A stretch of 64,000 nucleotides of DNA, taken from positions 14,826,957-14,890,956 of the forward strand of contig WARS01000015.1 of assembly GCA_008933995.1 (NCBI GenBank), given 5' to 3'. Positions 52,141-64,000 of the stretch are shown piece by piece (positions within the stretch are counted from its first letter, which is position 1; each line of letters begins with the position of its first letter). Position numbers and translations under genes: made by a program. Below the pieces are notes generated by a model. It did not search any database. It was not told the DNA's origin and saw only the letters and a list, made by a program, of their open reading frames with translations. Origin of the DNA: Datnioides undecimradiatus (taxonomy: Eukaryota > Chordata > Actinopteri > Lobotiformes > Datnioididae).

Positions 52141-53289
52141 GCAAATGCTACACATTCATTGTATGTAAAACGCCGCAAAAACATGTTTCTCTAAATTCAC
52201 TTTTTTTTTTTATATACTGGAGGTAGTCAAGCATGTTATAAACAAGGACTTTAAAATTTGTCTTTATTTTTATTTATGATCATTTTGAACTGTTATACTG
52301 TTATATGGCTTCCCTTCCCCACATCAATTAAAACTCACATGTAGCTAGTTTGCATGTCAGCATGGTAAGCAGAGCACTATCATAAGTCAGAGGAGTGTGT
52401 GGGATATCACATATAAGATTTCAGTTACGTTTGATTAAATAGAGTTAGGTCATGGGCTAAAAATTGATAAGGAATATGTCATTGGTGAAGATCCAGGTCA
52501 ATTTCTTTAATGGATTCTTCATGTGTTTATAATTCATGGTCTACTTACTAATTTAAGTTAATACACAGATAAATTAACAGACTTTTTCTGTGTTCAAGGC
52601 CTGGAACATACACCAAATGCAGTCACATTAGTAAGACACTGTTACACTGTGAGAATATATTTTTTGTAGTTCAGTTGTTTTCAGGAACCACTGCAGCAAT
52701 TAAGAGAATAAATCAGTCACATGCATCTTCTAATTGTCATTTCAGGTATTCTGATCCAGATACAAATGCAGAATAGGCATTTTTTTATTCCTAAAACAGC
52801 ATATTTTGCACAAAGGACGTGGCAGTGCAGTGCTTAGTTTTAATAGAGAATAGTGTTGTTGGTTTAGGTTGGCATCTTAAAAGCTCTGTTTGTCGTAAAG
52901 TTTAAGATTTTCTTTATTAATCCCACACCGGGGAAAATTCCAGTTGCATGTTGATTTAAAAATACACAGATAAATGTAGTTATTGCTAGATCTATGGCGG
53001 TCTATTGCAGTTGCCATTCAGCTAATATGACACACATTTGTGGGAGGGCTTAAATCGTTTCTTGCATAAATCACTTTTATGGTCCTGTGACATGAGGTGT
53101 TTACATTATTTTGTCCAAGCCACTTTCCTCTTACAAAGGCGCTTTTACAACAATCAGATCCCATTGACATTCAGATGTTCTCCTTAAAGACAACACCCAG
53201 TCTGCTCCAGTGTCTGGATGTTCTGCTCTGCCATGTGCTGCAGGGATATTTATGGGCATCTAAATGTGCATGAGCAGGTCTGCAGAGCC
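52141..53289. other. Intergenic; one repeat fragment
   Basis: AT-rich non-coding sequence. See the separate entry for a LINE-tail-like piece at 52,905-52,955. Confidence 0.5.
52905..52955. repeat. LINE-tail-like repeat fragment
   Basis: TTTCTTTATTAATCCCACAC followed by CGGGGAAAATTCCAGTTGCA resembles a fish retroposon 3' tail with the recurring phrase TTTATTAATCCC ... GGGAAATTC. The family is not assigned. Confidence 0.45.
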
Positions 53290-53765
53290 TTTGTTTCACA
53301 GTGGTAATAATGCCAGGCCCAGACCTACTGTCCTTGCCCCCCTTCAGTCCAGCGAACACAATCCTAGGCAATGGAACTTTTTGCGCAACGTTAACTGTCA
53401 CGACCCGCGGCGGTGGCTGGAAATGGCTTAACTAAACTGTCAGATCTAATAAAGCCAATAAAGGGATCAGATAAATGTTTATTACATAGTGGGAAAAGAT
53501 CATTTCTGGACAGAAATTGAGGATGACCTTTCCGGATAATTCCTCGCTGCCTTCGCCCCCTCCTCCTTCTGCTGGATAAATCACTAGGTCCCTTTTGTTT
53601 CACGGCTGATGGAACCTTGCTGACGTGGGATTGTTAAAACCTCGCTCGCTCTTCTTTCTTTGTCTCCCCAATTATAGGATCCCTCTGAGTATGAATGCCA
53701 CCTCAACATGCAGACAGGGGCAGCCTGCTGTGCTCCTGCTGTTACAACACTCAGATGGGATAATA
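53290..53765. promoter_or_regulatory. Candidate conserved non-coding element
   Basis: Nearly 480 bases of complex sequence, including ACTGTCAGATCTAATAAAGCC, GGGATCAGATAAATGTTTAT (GATA and forkhead-like cores) and a CpG-bearing CACGACCCGCGGCGG patch. No recognisable protein. Confidence 0.35.
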
Positions 53766-55149
53766 GTATAATATCCAAGTCCAAATGCAGTTAGAGCCTT
53801 ATGGATATTAATATCTGCTATACTTCTGCAACATCATGTACCATGCGTTGCCATGTATCACCAAAATCCCAGTAAACCCCTCACATGCTGGTACACATAC
53901 ATGTTACCATGGCTCCCAAGTGAGCTTGTGATCTTGAATAATTAAATGAATCACTTCCTTCACAGGTCCCTCAATCAGCAGATTGAGTTAGTAGAAGTTC
54001 AGCTTTTACCTCTAAAATCACATACATCTAAAACCAAAATATCCTAAGGTTGGTTTGACAACTTTTACATAAAAAATCTGCTACACAGGATTAAGTGATT
54101 TAACGTCCCTCTTGTCAAATGGTCCTGGTCTTGTTGTTTGATAGGGGCCACAAACACAGTGGAGTTTGTTTTGGTCTTACTGCATTCAGTGGCCTGCAAA
54201 GTCCATGCTTAGGACCATGGGTTGACCTTTTTCTATTGAGGACCCTTTGCTGCCTGAGATAAGTCTGTATCCTCTTATTGTACAGTTTAGTCTGATTTGG
54301 CTTCTTCCTATTTCCAGTTGTTTCAAGTTTCCAGCCTGTAAAGCCTTTTTATTCTGCATTTATTGCGGTACTTTGGTCATTTGCTGTGGTCTATAATTTT
54401 TGCTTTCATATTGTAAAACAACCTTCTATTAAATGTCTGGGCTATGTAGATACCTTCAGTTTTGTCATTATATCAGAGCCAGCATCTAGTGGCAATTAGA
54501 AAACCTGCAGGTTCAAGCATCAGCCTTGGTGTTTGCCTTTGGAAGCTGTTTCCTTTGTCACAAGTTTTAACAAATCTGCCAAGTAAAGTCCAAGTTAATA
54601 AAGTCAAAAAGCTTGAACACGGTGTTCATTATTAATGTGGAGGTGGGGGGTAACTAGAGTCGGTCTTACAGTTAAAACCAATGTAAAATTTAAGCCTCAC
54701 ACAGAAAACCTGTAACACTCATCAAATATGGATGACAACACCAGGAGCACCCGCACCTCACGGGTTCACTGCTGAACAGATGTGGCGTGATGAGATCAGG
54801 TTAGGGGGTGCTCGAAGATACTTCCTTACTGCCCGATCCCCTTTATTTTCCTCTCAGACACCCCCTCCCTCTCTCCCTCTCTCCCCCATCCCCACCCCAC
54901 CCCCACCAACCCCTCCTTGGCCTGTCCTCTGAGCTACATGTGGCATGGCTGCCTACTGCTTCCTGTGACAAGCCAAGCTGTCCGCTGACCACTTCATTTT
55001 TGATGTTGGCAGGCGAAACTCGAGTCGTGGCAGCCAGTGTGTGCGCACGCGCGCGAACACGCACAAACACACACACATGCACACACACTGAGTTCAAGGG
55101 AACATCATCCAAGAAGAAGAAGAGTTTCCAAATGACCAAACACAGGCTG
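53766..55149. other. Intergenic, no gene seen
   Basis: Ends in pyrimidine-rich (about 54850-54930) and CA/CG dinucleotide (about 55038-55090) low-complexity DNA. No gene supported. Confidence 0.5.
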
Positions 55150-55850
55150 CTTGATGAGTGTTTGCTTCGCCTCGTCTTTGTTTTCTCTCCATCTCCATCT
55201 CAGAAGTCCATCATTGTATCTCTGTTTATCTTTCATTCGCTTTCGTTCCCTTTCTTCTTTGTATTGATATTTATATTTCTGTCTGTCTTGGCTGCTGTTT
55301 TTCTCTTTGTTTAAGAAGCGTTTCTATGTATTTTATCCCCTGCTATTTTCTCCTGTTTTACTTTCTTTCAGATTTTACTTTTTCTTTGTCTTTCTGTCTT
55401 TGGTGTCTTTCTCTTTCTCAATGATGGCCATGCTTTCTTGGTCAGATCTTATATATTGTTTCCACCTGATTTTATTTCTTTTTCTTTCACTTTTTGTCAC
55501 AATGTAATTTTTAAAAAACATTTTCTGTTGTCTATATCTTGTTTGTTGACAGGTCTTGCTTTTGTTGGTCTTGTCTTCCGTCTTTCCTGTTAATAACTGG
55601 GTGGATTATATGTATGCTGACCATCCGTACTCAAAGCTAGAATTAACATGTTGCTGTTTCTTATTCTGTGTCTTTGTATTGACAGACTTGTTCTCATTTC
55701 AGTTTTTGTCTTCTTGTGCTGTATCTTTTTCTTTTTTTGTCATTGCCATTTAATTGTTGTCTTCTCCTACTTTTGTTTCTTTCTATGTCCTCTATGTTTT
55801 GCTTTAAACCTCCTTCCTTTCCACTTTTTTAGTACACCATTGGTGATCTT
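55150..55850. repeat. Long pyrimidine-rich, T-dominated asymmetric tract
   Basis: For about 700 bases the + strand is strongly enriched in T and C (motifs such as TTTCTTTTTCTTTCACTTTTT recur) while A and G are sparse. It yields spurious hydrophobic open frames in two phases. It may be a degenerate TTTC-type microsatellite; I see no protein family. Confidence 0.6.
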
Positions 55851-57979
55851 GCACTTCATATCCAAATTGAGTAAAATAATATGGTCACCCCTTTTGTTGT
55901 TCAAAGCCTTGTCATTGTATCCTGAATGATTCCTGCATTTTAAACTCAGCTGGAAGTTTTCAATCCCCACTAGACAATGGCTAAGAGGACAATTTAGAGA
56001 TATTATAATTTAGACATATTTAGTCACTTTTCCTCCCTAAAATTAGGCAGATCCTTTCTTTTCTTCGATCATTTGTTTTATTTTGCTCTGCTTTGTGTCA
56101 AGCAGAATAAATCATGGGCTAGTCAGTATCATGGACACCAGTTTGTAATGTGTTCTCTGTATTTTGTATCAGAGTAACAGACTGACATCAGCCTGAAGAC
56201 ATGACAAGGCCCCTGTTTAAGGTCAGATACACATTAGATGTTGAGGTCAGGATAAGAGGCTTTAATCTGTGCTACCCTGCTGGGTTCATGATCTTTGAGG
56301 GCAGGAGGATAGCTGAGACTCTGTGTGTGTGTGTATGGTCACAGCTATAGAGTGAGAGTATATGAAGCAGGATGGCCTCACCCAGCCCATTAGATGTGCG
56401 CACTGGCCTGTGAGATGTTGTATCACTTTAATTAGCGGGGGGCTGTGGGCCACGGCAGCATGAGGAGATGGGGAGAAGGTTGATTGTGTTTTAGTCATTG
56501 CCTAAAGCCAAGGACCCCCCTCCACACCCCTCACCCCAAACCCCTCAACCCCCTCCTCCTCCACCCTCATGTAAAAAGTTTTGTTAAGCTTGGCTTCTTC
56601 GCTGGGCCTTTTGTCAAAGTGGCTAATGACAAGATGACTATTGTTTTGTTTTGATGACCTCACATCTTGTTCTTTTTCTTTGATTTTAGTGTTGCGGGTT
56701 TGAAAATTATCTGCTCTATTCAAATATTTTAATTGACACTGCCATAAACACATTCCTTTTCCCTTTGACCTCAACATCTTCTTTAATTGCAGCCACATTT
56801 CCATATTAGCCAATTTGTGAGCCTATTCATTTAGCTATTCTGCCTCTGGCCTCATCTGAATTTGAGAAAACTGGGCAAAACTTAAATGCTGTCACACCAT
56901 CTGAATAAATTGCAAAATAATGAACATTTTAGATAACTACAGCGAATCAGAGCACAGTGAATGCACCCTGGCACACAGCCAGCCCCCGCAGACGGTCAGA
57001 GATGGAGCCATAGAGAGCGGGAATGGGGATTCTGGGTAATTGGACTCATTGTCCCATTGTAGAAGCTAATGAAGTGATGCAGTTGAAAGGATGATTCTTT
57101 AGGATTGTCTTAAAAGTAATTCAGCAGCTTGTAGCATTAGACGGTTTATATGAACAACAATAATTACTTTAACTTGTGTAACATACTAGATGAGATTTGT
57201 TGCAAAATGAAAATGATGCATCCACTAGTTAAAAAAACAAAGCAAGCAGAAAATGAAAACAAATTCTCATAATTTTAATGGATAATGCTAATGGTTTTTA
57301 TTTAAGGCATGGTGAATCAACCAGACCAAGCTTTTTTATGATGCAGAAATGTAGCAATGCAGAAATGCCTACATCCTACATTTTATGAATTGTTAAAAAA
57401 TAAAAAGCAAGAACAAACAATTTTTTTGGAAAGGATATAATTGCATTTACTTTGATAACTGGTTGATAAAATGTATGTTGTGGAATAATGAATCCAAAAA
57501 TGTAATAAAAGGATTGCTTCTCCAATACATTTACACTCTATCACACTCAATATAGTAAAGTACTTCCCCATAATAATGAAAGCTATTGTCATTATAAAGT
57601 GACTGAGTCCTCACATTGGCAGTAACACGCTGTAATACATGTTACAATGATTTCCTGTCAGAGGTCACGTTTAAAAAACACAAGCACACACCAGAAAATA
57701 GTGAAGATTGATGTCAGAGGTGAAAATCATTGGACAATAGTCTCCTAATGGCCACTGTCAGGCCCCATGTTTCTCTCTCTTAAGGCTGAGGTGCTGGGAT
57801 GTGGGATTGGATAGAAAATGGGGGTTGGGAGGGGTGGTGATGGTGGGCGGTGCTGCGGCTCTTTATTGCTATCATAAAAGTTTACATGACCGCCATCTCT
57901 TACAATCCATATTGACAGGAGTTTTCAGAGAAAAGCTTCCTAAAGCACTGAGGGAAAAAAAAGAGGGCCATATCGTCTT
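55851..57979. other. Intergenic, no clear gene
   Basis: Mostly AT-rich. Short complex patches at about 56380-56480 (with CACTTTAATTAGCGGG) and 56940-57070 could be small conserved elements. No exon recognised. Confidence 0.45.
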
Positions 57980-58345
57980 CCAGCCTTAGGTGCAACATAC
58001 CCTTGTAATAGGCCAAGGAAAATATAGACTTATGGAAAATGAAATGAGGCATGAATGACCATAAGCGTGAAGACAATTACACCCTTCGGAAATCGTATAT
58101 TTGTGAAGATAATTTCTGGAGGAGTCTGGGTGCTCGGACCTGGTCGGGTTACAGAATCTTCTCTATGCTTGAACTCTCCTTGAACTTCGGATAACCGTCA
58201 CTGGAGTGGGACGTGGCTATCTGCCCCTGCATCTGGTTATTTTAGCTCCAATTTGTAGCCTAATGCCACAATTACCCTGATCTATGGCTCGAGTCACCCC
58301 TTTAATGGCTCACTGTCAAAATCAGCACATTTGCAGAAGCATGGA
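57980..58345. promoter_or_regulatory. Candidate conserved non-coding element
   Basis: Complex block with GAAGACAATTACACCCTTCG, TTGTAGCCTAATGCCACAATT and GGTTATTTTAGCTCC. No protein or repeat recognised. Texture-based call. Confidence 0.35.
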
Positions 58346-60820
58346 GCTGAAAAGAAGTCCTGACTTTGCTTCATTGATGGCTTGATTGATTTAAAAACTA
58401 CTTTTTTGTTCCATGAATGGCCAGATGAACCAGAAGTTAAGGGCAAACCAAATAACTTGACTGATAAAACTAAATAAAGACTGACATAAAGATTCTACAG
58501 TGTCCTTTACAAAAGTCATAATGTTTGGAATAATAGCCCAATGTATGAGACTGATTGGGGTTAATATAACTATAAAACAAAGTGGAGAACGAGATAAAAA
58601 GCTCAATAGCTTCACTTTCTCCCCTTACTGTAAGTGTTTCTCCTGTTTTATGTTTATATGGAGCTCCATCATGAATTGCAATTTGAAGATGACAGGGATG
58701 TTTGCCTAGACCTGTTAACACGCACAGCTCTCTACTGGCTTTGTGTTTTATATGAGGACGGCTTCAGAATGCAAGGTCATAAGAAAATAAGGAGGTTTAA
58801 ACTGTAGCTTCACAAAGTGCACCTTCAAAGCTGTGATGCTCAGGACACACCAGAAAACAAAATTGGACAGATAACGGAGAGACAACTAGATCTTAGATAA
58901 CTGAGCTCACCATCCTCTGGTATGTTAGCATGCTAACAAGTTACTGTGCCACGCAAGTATACTTGCAGCAGGATTGCTGGATTAACAAAGGGACCATCAT
59001 AACCGGATTTTTAATATCATCTTGTCTATAGACCCGCCCTGTAGATATTTTGCATTTTCAGGACTTGTGCCTGTTATTTGGTGGTGACCTCACCATGTAC
59101 AAGAAGCTAAAACTGTAAAAATGTTTTGGTTTACTCTTTTGAAGAATGTTTCTGGTTTACATTGCACCCCAGTATGCCATTTTAATAGGGAATACAATAA
59201 TTTCGGAAACATGTTCTGTTAAAAATCCAGAGCATTAGTGGCGTTGTGTTCCAAGAGTACACACCAGTTAATAAAGATTTGAAATTTACAGACATGTAAG
59301 CCTCTAACTCACTAACCCTGCCAACAGATGTAAAATGTTGAACTGTTTTTGTGAAACTGAAACTTTATCATGAAAATGTTTTACGTACACTGTGTCTTGG
59401 TGTTGCAAAGTTGCATATAATCATTGTTTTAATCACATTAATAGTTACACAATGGTGACTGCCATAGGTGAAAGATAATACTTACCGAAGATGGGTAAAA
59501 ACAGGTGAATGCTCAAAAACCTTCCAGGTTGGAGGAGGAGTAGCCTGTTAAAGCAGATGCATGGATAAGATTAAATCTGCAACTCACCAAAACAGTGTGC
59601 ACTGTGTTAATGCTGAACATGTCCCTTTGGATAAGAGTGTAATGATAAGAGCTTACAATGTTACTTTACAAAAGTACGATAAGATGCAGCTCTAGTGAAA
59701 TGATACAGAGGAGAGATACTGCAGCGTGTGGAGAGAGTGACTCCACTTTGGCTGCCCAGAATCCTCTCACAGCGATGAAAAGCAGCCCCCTAAAGTCCAC
59801 TCCATCACGGCATGGCTCTCTGCCCTTGCTGTGGCGTGACTGGGACAAGGATGAGTGGCGGTAAAGGACAAACTCATGGACACCAGTTGGGCTCCCAGAA
59901 CCAGCACACATTATTACCCCCAACAGAAGCCGAGTGAAGGCGGGAGCCAGGAGCCCGTCCCCGGCACAGCTTCGGTGGGAGATGCAAAAACAGATGGCCA
60001 CCCCCAGCAAGACATTAGCAGCAGAGATTTGAAAACATCTTGAAGCCCCTGTCGCCACACAGAGACTGTGGTCAGGAGGCTAATGTGAGAATAGTAAAAC
60101 ATCAGCGTAAATCGTAAAATGAGCTGCGATAAGAACAACAGCTGTCCAAAATTACAAGGAACTGCATGCTACAGTATATTTATTTGGGTCTATAGTGTAT
60201 CATTGAAAAGGCCATTGTCTCCCTGACTTTACTGAAATGGTAAAACAAACCAATCAAAACAGAGATGAACCCCTGCCTACCAGTATATATCTTGTATAGA
60301 AATTATTTGTGAACATAAAGCAACATCAAACAACAATTAAGTCCTGGCTATGTTCCCATGGATGAGACTGTAATCACATGTGGCTAAAAGGTCAAAATAT
60401 ATTTATGTCTACAGTGTCCTCAGCTGGTTTTACCACCATGCTAAATGTCTATTGAGAGCATGAACAAGATCTTTACTCAAGGTCCATTTACTGTCTTTTT
60501 TTGGACAATCAAATGAAGGCTGAATCAATGTGTCACTTTGACATTTGTCTTATATGGAATTTCGGAGTTGGTGTCATCCACCTGCGGTCGCCTCAAATCT
60601 ACAATACATCTATGTTTTGGATTTTTATCCATTGTGATACATTTTGCCTTGGTTGTTTTCTGTTTGCCGCTAGCACTTTGGATGCCACTCTTGGATGTAG
60701 ACTCCATTTTACTTGTGAAAGGTGAACAAATCACTACTGGCCAGATACAAACATCCAAACAAATAGTGCCGCTGGAGGCACACACAAAAAAAAAAAAAAG
60801 ACACGAACCCAAGGTGACAC
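58346..60820. other. Intergenic, no clear gene
   Basis: AT-rich sequence. The complex patch at 59660-60060 is open on the - strand, but I recognise no protein in it. An A run lies at about 60785-60799. Confidence 0.45.
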
Positions 60821-60829
60821 ATATCATTG

Positions 60830-61195
60830 TCTCCAGTCTGCCGGTTGTTCAGCAGGGGCGATATTTGTCGCAGCGGTGTCATGAGACTTGTGAACAGAGG
60901 GTTTGGCTATTCCTGGACATTTTCTCCACACCTGCGCCTGGAGTGCACTGGGTTGGCATTTCAAACTTTATCACCTGTCACAAGAGAGACACCGGCTGCT
61001 CTGGAGAGCACTGCTCCCTGCCGCCACCACCCTGGTGCCCCTCCCTGCCCCTCCACTCGCGAGACATCACACCCGTCCTTGGGAAGTCGTGCTTGGAAAG
61101 AGAAGACGAAGATTTCCCCAGTGGGAGGCTGCAGCCGCTGGCCAGCCGACGTCCATATTGTCTTCTGGCTCCTAATTGATTTGAGGGCTGTGAAA
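60830..61195. promoter_or_regulatory. Complex non-coding block, possible conserved element
   Basis: GC-richer sequence that is open in several frames at once, which accounts for the long + strand frame ending at 61179. No recognisable domain or splice structure. It could be a conserved element or chance. Confidence 0.25.
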
Positions 61196-63880
61196 TTATC
61201 TTGACCACGGAAAAGTTAAACGCTGCCTTTTCATGTATCGATCTATATGTTAAACCTACTGCTGGAAGCATTGTACATGAATTGTTTTGCCCCCCCTCCC
61301 AACATTTCTTTAATTTTGACTGTTGCAGTGACAAAATGTCTTTGATCTTTGAACTAAATAACATAGTTTTAGCCATTAATATTTAATTTCTGCTTCATGT
61401 TATGAATGCGGTTGCGGCTAACATGGGTGAAGGAGGTGCCTTCACGAGAACAGAAGGGGAGGACACGTTTCTAAAATTAGCTTGTAGTTGGTTGGATTTA
61501 GAGTTTACATTATTATCATCAGTAACCGTTTAACATGAAGATGGGAGGATGAATATAGTCAGTGGAAGTCCTCACATCCATAATAATTTAAATTTGAGTG
61601 TGTGGGTGTGTGTATGTGTGATTGTGTGGTGTGGCGGTCTCCCGGGGACACAGTGATCAAGGTGACACGTCTCTCTGGTCTCCACGGGGGGTGTCTGGGC
61701 TCCAGAAGGCCATGGGTGTCACAGCAACAAAGCCCCACACTGGATGATGTCATACCACACACACACATGGAAACAGAGGGGCTGACACCACCACTGGAGA
61801 TTGTGAAAGGTTAAGTCTACAGCTGAGTTTCAAATTGGTGTGTTTGACTGCGACATAATGTTGATGCGTCCACTGTGCAGGTCTTAAAACTGTTCGACTG
61901 GCCACAGAGTGAATGCAGCATTTCACTGGTTGTCTTCTGACAGTGTCGGTCTGGATCTATGCAGCGCATTTAAGTCCGGTAAAAATAGTAATGAGGTATA
62001 ATCACACAATCATGAAAGCCTTAATGTACAGCATTGATTCAGGTCATTGTTAAGCTGTCTGTTGGTTGAGCTGTTGCGCCACAGCAGCTAGCCGTGTCTA
62101 AAGAAAGAGCTCTAAAACTCCACTGTACACTTTCTGCTCAGCAGAGTAGCTGCTGAAGACAGTGAAGCATTTAGCAGCTAAAAGGTCAGGTTTCGTTCAG
62201 AAGCTGTTAGAGACCAAAACCAACGTTAAAAGAAAGCGAATGCTGGACGTACATCAGTCAGATGGACAGGAACATGACTCCTTGTGTCTGATGATATGTG
62301 TTCACTACTTTCTAAAGAAAAATCATGTATTGTGGTTTTAAGGCTACCATCAGCCAGCCCTAAACAACTAGGATTACTGTTGAAGCTAATATTTTGACAA
62401 TAAAGGCTGGAGTTGGTCTGCTTGATCACCTGTTTGGCATATTAAGGGTGATAAAACAACAGCTGAAAAATTGGGTATAAGGCATCAATCCTCTATTTAT
62501 TCAACAAATTTATTTATTTTTTCACATCTGGTTTTTCTCTTCTTCCACAAGCAAGGGATCATGGGTTGGTGAACCTGACTGTGGCAGCTAAATATTTTAC
62601 TATATACTCTTAATTTCAACTGTAAGCATAGAGTGCTTTTATCTGTGTGATGTTTTTTGGAATATAAATACAAGATACTGTCTATATGTCCTCTCACATA
62701 GATGCACAACTTAGGGATTGTTTATCCTTGGTAATCAGCCTGCCCTCTTTTTGGTCCGTTCAATATTATTACATGTAATGTAAGGCAAAGCAAATCACTA
62801 GCACTGTCAGATGGCACTGACACTGCAAAGTCTGTATTTTTTACAGTCTTAAACCTGTAACTATACTCCACATGCTCTGTCAAATGACTGGGGGAAAGAT
62901 GATAACTTGGGGGGGGGCACACGAAACATAATGTCAGCAATAACACAAAGGACCTTGGTTTAACATTTCAGCCTGTACTTTGTCCCTGCTACAGCCCAGA
63001 GCAGAGCCAGCACTGGCCTGCTGCTACACTCTGACCCGCCCATCCACAGGCTCTGCTTCACCATCTGAGGTTTGGAAATATGTGTGTGTGCTGCACATGT
63101 ACACAGTCCACAAAAATACAGGGAGAGCTGAAAATATTTCACTGCCCACAAACAAACGCTTCATGTTGAGTGCTTTGGGGCAGAAATTCAAATAAAGTTG
63201 TATTTTCTTTTCCTACACCACAGACGATCGGTGTGGATATAAGAATAAGATTACATTTATCTTGTAGACATGTAGTAGTATAGGTCACAAAGAGAGTGGG
63301 CTTGGCCTATATTCAAAATACAGCCACGTCTTTCATCATTTGGATGCTTTAGTACCAATAAGGGAAAAATCTTACTGCAACAGCATGTGTCATAATGTGC
63401 TTCTGACTTTTAGGAAACAGTTTGTGTTCATTTCTTTGCCAATTTAAAGTGAAAATTATCACTCAAGATCAGTTTTAGACCTTGCTCTTGGGCTGAATGG
63501 GACCAAACCTCTGCCCCTATACTTTTGTCCATGTGTGTAAATGAATAATTAAGAAATTGACAGAACAAACTTACTTTTAGCTTAAGTCATATAAAATGTT
63601 TTTAAAATGAGTTTAAAATTTTAAAAAAAATTTTTTTAAAGTAAAATTTGTATGATGATGCACACACATCTACAAGAGTCCATGGCTTTTTATATTCTAT
63701 TGTTAAACAAGAGTCATTTGAAACTTCTAGTTTTATGGCACTGAAGAATGGAAGAATTAGATTATCTGGTTTTATCACTTTTGTTACCAGCACCATTATA
63801 ACTGAGCAATGACAGTTTAGTTTCTGCAGTTTAATCTGTCTCAATTAAACTGAACATAGTCACATACTGTCTCGCTCTCT
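61196..63880. other. Intergenic, no gene seen
   Basis: No exon or RNA gene recognised. GT-rich patches lie near 61600-61630. CCCCTATACTTTTGTCCATG at about 63515 is reminiscent of a fish transposon end but too short to call. Confidence 0.5.

Positions 63881-63884
<4 letters not shown>

Positions 63885-63939
<55 letters not shown>
63885..63939. repeat. (CA)n microsatellite, about 27 units
   Basis: An uninterrupted CA dinucleotide run, the longest simple repeat in the window. Confidence 0.98.
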
Positions 63940-63942
<3 letters not shown>

Positions 63943-64000
63943 CACGGGGATACATTGAAACAGTGAGACTGGAGACTATGTGACCTCAAAACAAGCAAGT

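Noticed and set aside
55158-55929. Hydrophobic open frames suggesting membrane proteins
   Set aside because: The hydrophobic residues come from T-rich codons in a low-complexity tract and appear in more than one frame.
59666-60058. - strand open frame of 130 codons
   Set aside because: No recognisable protein; open on both strands in a GC-richer patch.
60538-61179. Open frame of 213 codons on the + strand
   Set aside because: It crosses an A homopolymer, shows no recognisable domain, and the same stretch is open in other frames. More likely chance in a GC-richer patch.
26221-64000. naa11 or gk2 genes expected beside PAQR3 in mammals
   Set aside because: No acetyltransferase or glycerol kinase sequence is visible; these are retrocopies in mammals and need not exist in fish.

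Overview
This window reads as vertebrate nuclear DNA, most likely from a ray-finned fish and probably a percomorph. The evidence is intron-split genes with GT-AG and GC-AG borders, amino-acid sequences matching vertebrate proteins, and interspersed repeats of a type common in percomorph genomes. There are no operons, CRISPR arrays or bacterial features. All identifications are by eye from recalled protein families; no search was run.

Region 1 (about 1-17,600, + strand): the 3' part of bmp2k (BMP2-inducible kinase, a NAK/AAK1-family kinase linked to clathrin adaptors). Ten coding exons are resolved, from the last part of the kinase domain through a glutamine-rich middle to a long last exon ending at 15,469. 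Together they are 2,841 bases, exactly 947 codons including the stop. This closure requires two successive non-canonical GC donors (after 5,592 and 6,114). The second precedes a 7.9 kb intron and, if not used, gives an early stop, which suggests a short/long isoform switch. The N-terminus and most of the kinase domain lie upstream of the window.

Region 2 (about 17,640-26,200, - strand): a complete paqr3 gene (progestin and adipoQ receptor 3, also called RKTG). It is a Golgi seven-pass membrane protein of 314 residues in six coding exons plus a likely non-coding first exon. The tail-to-tail arrangement with bmp2k is the same as in mammals, and the two poly(A) signals lie only about 85 bases apart.

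Region 3 (about 26,200-64,000): about 38 kb with no gene I can support. It holds microsatellites, decayed transposon pieces (including a Tc1-like transposase relic with a perfect 22-bp hairpin), a long pyrimidine-rich tract, and many islands of complex, non-repetitive sequence carrying homeobox, POU and forkhead-like motifs. These islands look like conserved non-coding elements of a regulatory desert. In mammals the genes beyond PAQR3 include ANTXR2, PRDM8 and FGF5, so a developmental gene outside the window could be the target; this is inference.

Most notable unexplained structures: a 44-bp element present twice in opposite orientation (43/44 identical), once in a paqr3 intron and once in the desert; a 15-bp perfect inverted repeat in the paqr3 3' UTR; and the paired GC donors of bmp2k.
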